Positions 34,693 to 46,497 of a stretch of DNA of 64,000 bases are shown in pieces (the stretch's first letter is position 1; the number at the start of each line of letters is the position of its first letter). The stretch is from contig CAKUBE010000003.1 of assembly GCA_934636715.1 (NCBI GenBank), forward strand, positions 62,001-126,000, read 5' to 3'. The translations under genes and the position numbers were made by a program. The DNA comes from an uncultured Arachnia sp. (GTDB lineage Bacteria; Actinomycetota; Actinomycetes; Propionibacteriales; Propionibacteriaceae). The notes beneath the pieces were generated by a model, which worked only from the letters and a program-made list of their open reading frames with translations, ran no database searches and was not told the origin of the DNA.

Positions 34693-34708
34693 TAGATTGG
34701 CGGGCATG
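34693..34708 (+). promoter_or_regulatory. Leaderless promoter of the adenosyltransferase gene, divergent with the cyclophilin gene
   Basis: TAGATT (34693-34698) is followed by seven bases and the ATG at 34706. On the opposite strand the same stretch reads AATCTAT ahead of the cyclophilin GTG (34685), so the two promoters must overlap in a 20-bp gap. Confidence 0.5.
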
Positions 34709-35308
34709 GTCACACTGAGCAAGATTTACACGCGCACGGGCGACAAGGGCACGACCCGCCTGGTCGACAACTCGGAGGTCCGCAAGACGGACCTCCGCGT
34801 CGAGGCGTACGGCCACGTCGACGAGGCGAACTCGGCCATCGGCGTCGCGCTGGCCCTCGGCGGCCTCCCGGAGCGGGTCGTCGAGATGCTCGGGCTGATC
34901 CAGAACGAGCTGTTCGACCTCGGCTCGGACATCGCCAATCCGCTCGACCCCGCCCCGAAGTGGGAGCCGCTGCGGATCGAGCAGCACGGCATCGACCGCC
35001 TCGAGGGCTTCTGCGACGAACTCCAGGAGAACCTGCCGGTCCTGCGCAGCTTCATCCTCCCCGGCGGCTCGCCGTCCGGCGCGCAGCTGCACGTCGCCCG
35101 CACGATCGCCCGCCGCGCCGAGCGCGCCGCCTGGCGCTGCGCCGAGGAGCACGGCTTCGACGCGGTCGGCGGCGTGAACCCGCTGGCCATCACCTACCTG
35201 AACCGGCTCTCCGACCTGCTGTTCATCATGAGCCGCGCCGCCAACGGCACCGAACACGAAGTCTTGTGGGTCCCGGGCACCGACCGGGAGAAGCCCTCTC
35301 GCCACTGA
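34706..35308 (+). CDS. pduO: ATP:cob(I)alamin adenosyltransferase, PduO type
   Basis: It adenosylates cob(I)alamin to coenzyme B12, needed by methylmalonyl-CoA mutase. The 200-residue protein has the N-terminal KIYTRTGDKGTTRLVDNSEV (ATP-binding TGDKG), YGHVDEANSAIG, LFDLGSDIANPL, FILPGGSPSGAQLHVARTIARR and the C-terminal NRLSDLLFIMSRAAN. The family signature is complete. It is monocistronic. No cobalamin riboswitch can fit in the 20-bp leader region. It belongs functionally with methylmalonyl-CoA epimerase (29200). Confidence 0.93.
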   Translation: MVTLSKIYTRTGDKGTTRLVDNSEVRKTDLRVEAYGHVDEANSAIGVALALGGLPERVVEMLGLIQNELFDLGSDIANPLDPAPKWEPLRIEQHGIDRLEGFCDELQENLPVLRSFILPGGSPSGAQLHVARTIARRAERAAWRCAEEHGFDAVGGVNPLAITYLNRLSDLLFIMSRAANGTEHEVLWVPGTDREKPSRH

Positions 35309-35400
35309 GGCCGTTCCAAGGTCCCTGCGGAAGCTCTCAAACCCTTTCGGACACGGACTGCGGGCTCCAGGAATGATGTGGCCTCGGATTCAAAGAACTG

Positions 35401-35572
35401 GCGTCCCCGGAGCCGGTGAGTAGCGGTTCGCGCACCGCGCAAACCCGGACGCTGGCAGTCCTGAGAGAGTTGTCGGGCGGCGCTTCGAAGAAAGCCCGCA
35501 CCGCCCGCGACCACGAACCAGAACGCCGCACCTGCACCGCAGGCGCCGCACGACAACTCTCTCAGGACTGCC
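35401..35572. other. Structured intergenic region with two hairpins (3' half of a 302-bp gap)
   Basis: Bases 35309-35610 hold no gene. From 35401, GCGTCC (35401-35406) pairs with GGACGC (35447-35452) around an inner hairpin (GGTTCGCGC with GCGCAAACC, one mismatch). Then a perfect 22-bp inverted repeat (35454-35475 with 35551-35572) continues inward by one mismatch and nine more pairs, leaving a loop of about 53 nt. It lies between convergent genes. Possible roles are a bidirectional terminator, a mobile palindromic element or a structured RNA. Bases 35309-35400 show nothing further. Confidence 0.55.
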
Positions 35573-35610
35573 CACACGAACTCGACCAAGTCCGGCGCGA
35601 CAGGGGTGGT

Positions 35611-36072
35611 TCAGAGCGGAGAGTCCGCGCTGGTCGGGAGGTAGTGGCTTCCGGGGGGTGCCGATTCCAGCCAGCTCATCAGCGCCAGCACCTCCTCGGG
35701 GGCCATCGACAGCGCGCTGCTGCGGCCGGACACCCGGTCCCGGAGCGTCACGATCATCGAGTCCTCGAAAAGGGCGATGGCCTCCAGGCCGACCGGGGAG
35801 CGCTGGTGCACGTACGAGGTGAGGGCGCGGGGGAAGACCATCTTGGGGCGCAGGCTGAGCGAGAACGACCGGAACCACTCCAGGTTCTCCCCCCGGTAGC
35901 GGGCGACGCCGAGCATCCACCCCGCGCCGGAGGCGTCCTCGCGCAGACGATAGGCGCAATCAAAAAGGCCGCCCTGGCCAGTGAGCCAGCGGCGGCGGAG
36001 GTAGAGCAGCGCAAAGGGCAGCAGCGCGACGAAGACGCACATCAGCGTCACGATGACGATGTCCCACGGCAC
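35611..36072 (-). CDS. DUF2550 membrane protein
   Basis: The 153-residue protein starts at a GTG with one TM segment (IVIVTLMCVFVALLPFALLY) and a basic soluble domain (RWLTGQGGLFDCAYRL, YRGENLEWFRSFSLSLRPKM, SYVHQRSPVGLEAIALF). This gene usually follows atpC in Actinobacteria; its function is unknown. The GTG at 36072 is preferred because GGGAGGG lies seven bases upstream. The longer frame overlaps the atpC terminator. The ATP-synthase operon hairpin lies between it and atpC. Confidence 0.8.
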   Translation of the reverse strand: MPWDIVIVTLMCVFVALLPFALLYLRRRWLTGQGGLFDCAYRLREDASGAGWMLGVARYRGENLEWFRSFSLSLRPKMVFPRALTSYVHQRSPVGLEAIALFEDSMIVTLRDRVSGRSSALSMAPEEVLALMSWLESAPPGSHYLPTSADSPL

Positions 36073-36098
36073 CGGCGTTCCCTCCCCCAGATACGCAC

Positions 36099-36128
36099 TC
36101 AGGGCAGCCCCTAACGGGACCGCCCTGA
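36099..36128 (-). terminator. Hairpin after atpC, ATP synthase operon terminator
   Basis: TCAGGGC (36099-36105) pairs with GCCCTGA (36122-36128) and the stem continues inward to 13 pairs with two G-U, starting 12 bases after the atpC stop. No U tract follows. Confidence 0.6.
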
Positions 36129-36139
36129 GCGTCTTGTTA

Positions 36140-36559
36140 CTAGCTTGCCGCCTGCTTCGCCGCGGCCTCGCCGGCACGGATCTGCGCCTTGAGGATACGG
36201 AGCCGGTGCAGTTCGTGGTCGTCGGCCTGGCCCTGTAAAGCCTTGGCGGACAGCGGTGCCAACTCCCGGTGGGCCTCCTCGAGACCCACCTCGTGACCGA
36301 GCAGGATCACCTGGCTGAGGATCGACACGTGACCATGCGCCACCGAGATGAACCCGCCGTCGACGGCGATCGCCTCACTCCGGCCATCGGCCGTGACGAT
36401 CTCGACGACGCCCGGCACCAGCAGCGCGAGCAGCGGCTCGTGCCCCGGCAGGATGCCGATATCGCCCTCGACCGTGCGCGCGATGACATTGATCGCCGTG
36501 CCGGACCAGACGACGCGGTCCGCGGAAACGACCCCAACTTCGAGCGGTTGACGCTCCAT
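36140..36559 (-). CDS. atpC: ATP synthase epsilon subunit
   Basis: The 139-residue F1 subunit couples and inhibits rotation. It has the beta-sandwich start LEVGVVSADRVVWSG, GDIGILPGHEPLLALL and GGFISVAHGHVSIL, and a C-terminal helical hairpin region. The ATG at 36559 is four bases after the atpD stop. It is the last ATP synthase gene in the operon. Confidence 0.95.
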   Translation of the reverse strand: MERQPLEVGVVSADRVVWSGTAINVIARTVEGDIGILPGHEPLLALLVPGVVEIVTADGRSEAIAVDGGFISVAHGHVSILSQVILLGHEVGLEEAHRELAPLSAKALQGQADDHELHRLRILKAQIRAGEAAAKQAAS

Positions 36560-36562
36560 GGA

Positions 36563-38952
<2,390 letters not shown>

Positions 38953-38956
38953 CCCG

Positions 38957-40594
<1,638 letters not shown>

Positions 40595-40614
40595 TGCGTC
40601 CTACTTTCTGGTTC

Positions 40615-41412
40615 TCACAGGTTGATGAGTTGCCGGCGGGCGTCTTCGAGCCGGGCAGCAACGGTTGATTCGTATACGTCGTCGCCGAGGGAGATGTTCA
40701 CGCCACCCAGCACGGCGGGGTCGACGGCGACCTGAAGGGTCACCGGCACACCGACCTGGGCCTCGAGAGCCGCCTTCAGCCGGGCGACCCGGCCCGGGTC
40801 CAGCTCCCGCGCGACGGTCACCTTCGCGATCCGCTGACCAGCGAACTTCGCCGCCATGTCCAGGTACCCCTGGACGGTGAGGCCGAAGGTCCGACGGCGC
40901 GCGTTGACCGCACGGTTGACCAGCTCGAGCGTCGTGCCCGAGACCTTGCCCTGCACCAGCCCCGCGACGAGGCCGCGCTTGGCCTCCACCGGGTAGGCGG
41001 GGTCCCGGAGGACCGCCCCGAGGTCGTGGTTCTCGTCCACGAGGACCGAGACCTGGTAGAGCTCGGCGGTCACGTCCTCCAGCTGCCCGGTGTCCTGGGC
41101 CTGGCGGAGGGCGAGGCGCACACCCTGCCGGTCGAGGGCCGCGACCAGGGCGTTGCCGCTCCGGTGCGAGGCCTTGACGACTGCCTGCAGCACGCCGAGC
41201 GTGGCGGGAGCCACCTTCCCGGCGAACAGGCGCTGGGCGAGTTCGGCGCGCGACTCGTCAGACGACGAAGGGTCCGACAGGGATCGACGCAGCATCGGCT
41301 GGCCGTCGAGCAGATCGACGACGGCGAACAGCTCGACGGCGGTGGCGGCATCGGTGGCGATGGCGTCCACGGCGGCGTCAAGCTCTGCGATGGCAGCGTC
41401 GCGGGCCGTCAT
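40615..41412 (-). CDS. atpH: ATP synthase delta subunit
   Basis: The 265-residue stator subunit links F1 to the Fo peripheral stalk. It is longer than the 177-residue E. coli form, as in other Actinobacteria, and has the C-terminal block LGGVNISLGDDVYESTVAAR. The GTG/ATG region overlaps the atpF stop by four bases, so translation is coupled. Confidence 0.95.
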   Translation of the reverse strand: MTARDAAIAELDAAVDAIATDAATAVELFAVVDLLDGQPMLRRSLSDPSSSDESRAELAQRLFAGKVAPATLGVLQAVVKASHRSGNALVAALDRQGVRLALRQAQDTGQLEDVTAELYQVSVLVDENHDLGAVLRDPAYPVEAKRGLVAGLVQGKVSGTTLELVNRAVNARRRTFGLTVQGYLDMAAKFAGQRIAKVTVARELDPGRVARLKAALEAQVGVPVTLQVAVDPAVLGGVNISLGDDVYESTVAARLEDARRQLINL

Positions 41413-41954
41413 CGGGCCTGACCTGCCGTCTCAAGCTCGGCGAGGAACCGATCGATCGTGCGCTGGGCGCGCTCGTCGTCGGTCAGCGACTCGCCGACGA
41501 TCTTGCCCGCGAGGTCGGTGGCGATGCCGCCGACCTGGCCGCGCAGCTCGACGAGCAGCTGGGAACGCTCGGCGTCCAGCTGCGCACGCCCCGCGTCGAG
41601 GATGCGAGCCGACTCCTTCTGAGCCGCCTCACGTGCCTCGGCGAGGATGGTCGCCGACTGGTTCTTGGCGTCCTCGCGAATCCGTGCCGCCTCCTCACGC
41701 GCAGCGGTGAGCTGGTGCGTGTAGTCGGCGAGCGCCGCTTCGGCTCGTGCCTCGGCCGCGGCCGCACGCTGCATGCCGCCCTCGATCTTGTCGGACCGCT
41801 CCGCGTACATCTTCTCGAACGCGGGAACGATCGCCTTCCACATGATGAGGGTGATCACCAGCGCCAGCACGATGCCGACGATGATCTCGACCGGATGGTG
41901 GGGCGCAAGAGGCCCGAGATTGATCTCTTGCAGCACCCCAAGAGTGGGGATCAT
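41409..41954 (-). CDS. atpF: ATP synthase b subunit
   Basis: The 181-residue peripheral-stalk protein has one N-terminal TM segment (VEIIVGIVLALVITLIMWKA) and a long Ala/Glu/Arg coiled coil. It overlaps atpH by four bases and starts eight bases after the atpE stop. One copy of b is present, as usual. Confidence 0.95.
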   Translation of the reverse strand: MIPTLGVLQEINLGPLAPHHPVEIIVGIVLALVITLIMWKAIVPAFEKMYAERSDKIEGGMQRAAAAEARAEAALADYTHQLTAAREEAARIREDAKNQSATILAEAREAAQKESARILDAGRAQLDAERSQLLVELRGQVGGIATDLAGKIVGESLTDDERAQRTIDRFLAELETAGQAR

Positions 41955-41962
41955 GACGCCGC

Positions 41963-42184
41963 TCAGAGGACGAACGCGAGGGCGATGCCGATGATGGCCA
42001 GCGCCTCAACAACGGCGAAGCCGATGAAGGCGGTGCTCATCATCGCGCCACGGGCCTCCGGCTGACGGGCGGTGCCGTTGATGACCGACGCGAAGATCCA
42101 GGCCACGCCGAGGGCCGGGGAGATCGTCGCGATGCCGTAACCGATCATGTTCAGGTTGCCGGTGATTTCGAGGAGGGACAGCAT
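41963..42184 (-). CDS. atpE: ATP synthase c subunit
   Basis: The 73-residue proteolipid forms the rotor ring. Two TM hairpin helices have the loop (NGTARQPEAR) and the proton-binding glutamate in GFAVVEALAIIG. It carries the usual Gly/Ala-rich first helix (GYGIATISPALGVAWI). Confidence 0.96.
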   Translation of the reverse strand: MLSLLEITGNLNMIGYGIATISPALGVAWIFASVINGTARQPEARGAMMSTAFIGFAVVEALAIIGIALAFVL

Positions 42185-42236
42185 CTTTTTCCTTTCGGAT
42201 GGCTTCTCGGCTCGGGCGAGCCGGAAGTCGGGTTGG

Positions 42237-43034
42237 TCAGTGCGCCTCGGCGATCGAGGTCGACACGTATTGGGCGGTCAGGACGGTGAAGATATAGGCC
42301 TGCAGGGCGCCGATGAAGAGCTCGAGCAGGAGGATGACGATGCTGAACAGGAGCGAGACGCCACCGGCCACGTTGTAGAACGTGTTGTCGGCGTAGGTCA
42401 GCAGGAATCCGCCGCCGACCACGAACACCAGCACCACGAGGTGGCCGGCGAACAGGTTGGCGAAGAGACGGAGGGCCAGGGTGACCGGCCGGGTGATGAA
42501 AGTGGCGAGGAACTCCAGCGGCATCACGAGCGGCAGGAGGTAGCCCGGCACGCCCTCGGGGATCAGCGACTTCCTGAGGAAGCCGAAGCCCCACTTCTTG
42601 AACCCCGCGCCGACGTAGACGCACCACGAGAGGATGGCGAGGCCATAGGCGTATCCCACGTTCGCGAACGTGGGATACATGAAGAGGAAGAGCTCGCCGA
42701 ACCAGTTGTTCACGAGGATGAACGAGAACAGGGCGAGCAGGAAGGGAAGGAACTTCCGGAAGTCGTGGTGCAGGATGTCGCGGGCGATGCCGTTGCGCAC
42801 GAACTCGTAGAAGTACTCGGCGACGAACTGGCCCTTGGAGGGCTTCACCTTGAGGCGACGCGCCGCGATCCACCAGAGGATGATGACGAGCAGGGCACCG
42901 ATGATCGCCTGCAGGGCAGGCTTGTTCAGCCAATCGGGGAAGACACCGGGCCAGGCGGAGTCGAAGATGAAGTCGCCTACGCCCGGGGGCTCATAGCCGC
43001 CGCCGGTCTCCATCGGAAGTAGCGCCAGAGTCAC
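42237..43034 (-). CDS. atpB: ATP synthase a subunit
   Basis: The 265-residue stator membrane protein forms the proton channel. It has the essential arginine in FITRPVTLALRLFANLFAGH and the start MTLALLPMETGGGYEPPG. The GTG at 43034 overlaps the atpZ-like stop by four bases and has GGGAG upstream. The longer frame begins in the neighbouring gene and is not used. Confidence 0.95.
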   Translation of the reverse strand: MTLALLPMETGGGYEPPGVGDFIFDSAWPGVFPDWLNKPALQAIIGALLVIILWWIAARRLKVKPSKGQFVAEYFYEFVRNGIARDILHHDFRKFLPFLLALFSFILVNNWFGELFLFMYPTFANVGYAYGLAILSWCVYVGAGFKKWGFGFLRKSLIPEGVPGYLLPLVMPLEFLATFITRPVTLALRLFANLFAGHLVVLVFVVGGGFLLTYADNTFYNVAGGVSLLFSIVILLLELFIGALQAYIFTVLTAQYVSTSIAEAH

Positions 43035-43261
43035 GTACCGCTCCCGTATCGCTTGATGATCAGGTAGATGCTGGTCGCCAGGCCCAGGATGAGGCCGAGC
43101 GGCAACAGCCACGAGGTTTTCAGATAATGGTCACCAACCCAACCCAGTCCCCCGTAGAAAATCAGTCCCGCGAGGATGTAGCTCAGTACGACCATGCCGT
43201 CCTCGTTCCCCGAAGGACCAGAACGTTCTGGACCCTTGGGTGGCGAATCGGTGGTGCCCAT
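43031..43261 (-). CDS. AtpZ/AtpI-like ATP synthase accessory protein
   Basis: This 76-residue protein has a polar start (TTDSPPKGPERSGPSG) and two TM segments (VVLSYILAGLIFYGGLGWVG, WLLPLGLILGLATSIYLII). Proteins of this family before atpB help assemble the c-ring or transport magnesium. A -10-like TAGGCT lies nine bases before its ATG, and it is probably the first gene transcribed from that promoter. Confidence 0.8.
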   Translation of the reverse strand: MGTTDSPPKGPERSGPSGNEDGMVVLSYILAGLIFYGGLGWVGDHYLKTSWLLPLGLILGLATSIYLIIKRYGSGT

Positions 43262-43270
43262 GTCGGTAGG

Positions 43271-43276
43271 AGCCTA
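43271..43276 (-). promoter_or_regulatory. -10 box of the ATP synthase operon
   Basis: Reading the minus strand, TAGGCT ends nine bases before the ATG of the AtpZ-like gene, so the transcript would have almost no leader. The -35 region is weak. This is inference from sequence only. Confidence 0.4.
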
Positions 43277-43302
43277 GCGTAAGAACGCGTCGGTTATCCA
43301 CA

Positions 43303-43764
43303 TCAGTCGTCATCCTGAACACGCGGCGCCTCGTACTCGTTGTCGTAGACGGGCACCCTCTGCCGCGCCGCGACGAGCACGACGCCGGTCACCCAGGCGA
43401 ACACCGTTCCCGCGACGCTCGCCACCAGCCAAGGGGGCGAGACAAGGGGCGCGACCTGCGGAAGGCCCAGCAGCAGCCAGAGCCCGGCGGCGATCCCGAC
43501 GACCCGGACCGCGTAGCTGACGAGCACCAGGATGAGGCCCTGCGCCGGCACCATCTCCGAGGCGACGACCTCCAGCGCCTGGCCGATCCCGTAGAAGATG
43601 ACGACGGCGGCGAAGCCCAGCGCGGCGGTCAGCGCGGCCCCCGGTCCGCCCATGGCCAGCGCCAGTCCGATCACCGTGAATCCGACGACGTGGCCCATCA
43701 CGACCCCGCCCATCATCATCTGGCGCGCCCTGATCGTCGCCGCCGACACCTTCCGCTCAGCCAC
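43303..43764 (-). CDS. Membrane protein upstream of ATP synthase, AtpI-like
   Basis: The 153-residue protein has four hydrophobic segments (GGVVMGHVVGFTVIGLALAM, ALTAALGFAAVVIFYGIGQA, LILVLVSYAVRVVGIAAGLW, WLVASVAGTVFAWVTGVVLV) and a polar tail. Its position before atpB and its topology suggest an ATP synthase protein I role, but similarity is weak. It starts at a GTG inside the end of the wecA-type gene (8-bp overlap). Confidence 0.65.
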   Translation of the reverse strand: MAERKVSAATIRARQMMMGGVVMGHVVGFTVIGLALAMGGPGAALTAALGFAAVVIFYGIGQALEVVASEMVPAQGLILVLVSYAVRVVGIAAGLWLLLGLPQVAPLVSPPWLVASVAGTVFAWVTGVVLVAARQRVPVYDNEYEAPRVQDDD

Positions 43765-44863
43765 GGCCGTCCTCCGCGGCGGTCAGGAAGGGGCGTCGAG
43801 TGAGGAAGGCGAGCAGGACGAGCGCGACGAGCACGAGGGCCGCAACCATCACCTGGTGCGTCAACGCGATGGCCACGAGGCCGAACGACGCGGCGGCCGT
43901 CCACGCGTACATCAGGAGCACGGCGCCGCGGTGCGAGTGCCCCCGCTCCAGGAGGCGATGATGCAGGTGCTGCTTGTCGGCGGAGAACGGATGCTGGCCC
44001 CGCGAGGCCCTGCGGACCCAGGCGAGGACCAGGTCCAGCAGGGGCAGCGCGAGCGCGGCCACGGGCAGCAGGATCGGCAGCATCGCCGGGATGACGTCGC
44101 TGCCCGCCGCGACGGCTCCCGAGTCGAGCTGGCCCGTGTAGGAGATGGTGCTCAGCGCCATGAGCAGGCCCAGCAGCATGGCGCCGGTGTCCCCCATGAA
44201 CATCTTGGCGGGATGCCAGTTGTGCAGCAGGAACCCGAGCGCGATCCCGCACGTCGCCACGGTGACGAGGCTGGCGGTCGTCGAGCGGACGAGCTCCTGC
44301 TCGTAGGCGAGCACGTAGGTGTAGGCGAAGAAGGCGCCGGAGCCGATCGCCACCACGCCGGCGGCCAGCCCGTCGAGCCCGTCGACCATGTTGACGGCAT
44401 TGACGCAGAGCGCGATCACCACGACGGTGATCATGATGCTGCTCGCCGGATCGAGCCCGACGATCCGGTCCGGCAGCGGGATCCAGTACAGCCGCACGCC
44501 GCCGGCCACCGCGACGCCCGCAGCGGTGATCTGCCCCGCGAACTTCACCCAGGGCGGCAGGTCGTACTTGTCGTCGAGCACCCCGACGACGCAGATCACC
44601 AGGCCGGCCCACAGCACGGCGTACGCGTCGTGCGCGACGACGGCATAGCGGCCGAGGAAGGGCATCTGGAGCGCGAGCAGGAACGCCACCGCGAGGCCGC
44701 CGAGCATCGCGACGCCCCCGAGGTACGGGATGGGAAAGGTGTGTACATCCCGGCTGCGCACCGGCGCGAGCATCCCGGTCCGCACGGCGACGCGGCGGCA
44801 GAGTCCTGCCAGGAGATACGTCACGCCCGCCGCCACCAGCAGCACGAGCAGGTACTCGCGCAT
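43757..44863 (-). CDS. wecA: Undecaprenyl-phosphate GlcNAc-1-phosphate transferase (MraY/WecA family)
   Basis: This family moves a sugar-1-phosphate from UDP-sugar to undecaprenyl phosphate at the inner membrane, starting polysaccharide or teichoic acid synthesis. The 368-residue protein has about ten TM segments, the Asp-rich VVGVLDDKYDL, the NAVNMVDGLDGLAAG block, KMFMGDTGAMLLG and the basic HLHHRLLERGHS loop. GlcNAc-1-P is the usual substrate of the actinobacterial copy next to atp genes, which is established for the family but inferred here. The ATG overlaps the tsaC stop by one base. Confidence 0.9.
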   Translation of the reverse strand: MREYLLVLLVAAGVTYLLAGLCRRVAVRTGMLAPVRSRDVHTFPIPYLGGVAMLGGLAVAFLLALQMPFLGRYAVVAHDAYAVLWAGLVICVVGVLDDKYDLPPWVKFAGQITAAGVAVAGGVRLYWIPLPDRIVGLDPASSIMITVVVIALCVNAVNMVDGLDGLAAGVVAIGSGAFFAYTYVLAYEQELVRSTTASLVTVATCGIALGFLLHNWHPAKMFMGDTGAMLLGLLMALSTISYTGQLDSGAVAAGSDVIPAMLPILLPVAALALPLLDLVLAWVRRASRGQHPFSADKQHLHHRLLERGHSHRGAVLLMYAWTAAASFGLVAIALTHQVMVAALVLVALVLLAFLTRRPFLTAAEDGRG

Positions 44864-45648
44864 TAGGGCGTGGGCTGCCCGTCGCTCGGCGCGATCAGCT
44901 CGGTCGGCTCTTCTGCCTCCCCGATCTCCTCGGGGTCCTCCTCCGCTTCGGCCGCGGGCTCCGGTTCCGGCAGGGGCTCGGGTTCCGCGACCGGCACTGC
45001 CTTCGGTGCGACGGTCGGCGCGTGCTCGCGGAGCTGCTCCAACGAGAGCGCGCCGTCGCGCAGGACCACGCCGTCGGGCGTGCTGGCGAAGTCGACGATG
45101 GTCGAGGCGACGCCGCCCGGCGCGGTTCCGCCGTCGAGGTAGACGGCGACGCGGTCTCCGAGCTGGGCGAGCGCGTCGGCCGCGGTGGTGGCGGGCGGCT
45201 GCCCGGAGACATTGGCGGAGCTCACGGCCAGCGGCCCGGTGCGGCGCAGCAGCGCGCGGGCGCCGTCGTGGTCCGGCACCCGGACGGCAACCGTGCCGCG
45301 CGTCTCCCCCAGCTCCATCCCGGACTTGGGCTGGGCCTTGAGGATCAGGGTGAGGGCGCCCGGCCAGAACGCGTGCGCCAGCGCCTTGGCGGCGTCCGGC
45401 ACGTCGTCGCCGACGGCGCGCAGCATGGAGGGCTCGGCGATCAGCACGGGTGGCGGCATGTCGCGGCCTCGCTCCTTGGCGTCGAGCAGGCGCTGCACGG
45501 CGGCGCGGTCGAAGGCGTTGGCGCCGATCCCATAGACGGTGTCGGTGGGGAGGACGACGCACTCGCCGTTGGCGACGGCGGCCGCGGCCTCGACGAGGCC
45601 GGCCTCCGGGTCGGTATCCAGCGCGAAGACGCGGGCGGTATCAGTCAC
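44863..45648 (-). CDS. tsaC: L-threonylcarbamoyladenylate synthase (TsaC/Sua5 type)
   Basis: It makes threonylcarbamoyl-AMP for the t6A37 tRNA modification. The 261-residue protein has the YrdC-domain motifs GECVVLPTDTVYGIGANAFD, AKERGRDMPPPVLIAE, FWPGALTLIL and TGPLAVSSANVSGQPPATT. Residues about 205-261 form an acidic, Pro/Glu-rich tail of unknown role. The GTG at 45648 is the start; the stop overlaps the wecA-type ATG. Confidence 0.92.
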   Translation of the reverse strand: MTDTARVFALDTDPEAGLVEAAAAVANGECVVLPTDTVYGIGANAFDRAAVQRLLDAKERGRDMPPPVLIAEPSMLRAVGDDVPDAAKALAHAFWPGALTLILKAQPKSGMELGETRGTVAVRVPDHDGARALLRRTGPLAVSSANVSGQPPATTAADALAQLGDRVAVYLDGGTAPGGVASTIVDFASTPDGVVLRDGALSLEQLREHAPTVAPKAVPVAEPEPLPEPEPAAEAEEDPEEIGEAEEPTELIAPSDGQPTP

Positions 45649-45657
45649 GTGCCGATC

Positions 45658-46497
45658 CTAGTGGCCCGTCGGTAGCGAGGCGGTCACGAAGCGCGGGCGG
45701 CCGGTCAGGTCCGGGTGCCCCTCGATGTCGGCGTAGCCCGCGGCCGCGAGCAGGCCGATCACCTTGTCCTGGTGCGAGTCGTCGTGCTCGGTGGCGAGCA
45801 GCCCGCCGGGCCGGAGCAGCCGCGCGGCGACCGCGGCCACGACGCGGATGGCGTCCAGGCCGTCGGCGCCGGAGAAGAGGGCGAGGCCGGGCTCGTGGTC
45901 GACGACGTCGCTCGGCAGGAAGGCGAGGTGCCCGGTGGGGATGTAGGGGGGGTTGACGATCACCAGGTCGACGGTTCCGTCCAGATCCCGGAAGGCCTCG
46001 GCCATGTCGCCGCGCTCAACCCGGACGCCGCGCCCGGCGAGGTTGCGCTCCAGGTAGGGGTGGGCCTCCGGCGACAGCTCGACGGCATGCAGTTCGACGC
46101 CGCCCAGCTCGGTGGACAGCGCCGCGGTGATGGCGCCGGAGCCGGCGCACAGCTCGACCACGCGGCGGCTCCCGACGGGACGCCCGGCCAGGGCCTTCAG
46201 CGCCCAGCCGACCATCTCCTCGGTCTCAGGCCTGGGGATGAACACGCCCGGACCCACGGCGAGCTCGTCGAGGCGGAAGTAGGCCACGCCGGTGAGGTGC
46301 TGCAGCGGCTCCCCGGCGGCGCGGCGCGCCGCGAGGCGATCGATCTCCGCGCGCTGCTCGGGCGTCGGCGGCGGGGCAGCGATCAGGCGCGAGACGTCGA
46401 CCCCGAGCACGTGCGCGACGAGCTGTCGCGCCTCCGGCCCTGGGCTGGGCGACGACGACGCGAGGCGCAGCGCCACCTCGTGGACGGCCTCGCTCAC
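45658..46497 (-). CDS. prmC: Release-factor glutamine methyltransferase PrmC
   Basis: PrmC methylates the GGQ glutamine of release factors. The 279-residue protein has a helical N-terminal domain, the SAM loop [11 protein letters not shown] and the catalytic NPPY motif in [10 protein letters not shown]. The C-terminal part is short. Its GTG overlaps the prfA stop by four bases, so it is coupled to its substrate gene. Confidence 0.94.
   Translation of the reverse strand: MSEAVHEVALRLASSSPSPGPEARQLVAHVLGVDVSRLIAAPPPTPEQRAEIDRLAARRAAGEPLQHLTGVAYFRLDELAVGPGVFIPRPETEEMVGWALKALAGRPVGSRRVVELCAGSGAITAALSTELGGVELHAVELSPEAHPYLERNLAGRGVRVERGDMAEAFRDLDGTVDLVIVNPPYIPTGHLAFLPSDVVDHEPGLALFSGADGLDAIRVVAAVAARLLRPGGLLATEHDDSHQDKVIGLLAAAGYADIEGHPDLTGRPRFVTASLPTGH

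Noticed and set aside
34686..34705. Cobalamin riboswitch for the adenosyltransferase gene
   Set aside because: The gap to the divergent gene is only 20 bp, far too short for a B12 riboswitch.
35454..35572. Insertion sequence with terminal inverted repeats
   Set aside because: There is no transposase frame between the arms, and the flanking bases show no target-site duplication. It is kept only as a structured region.
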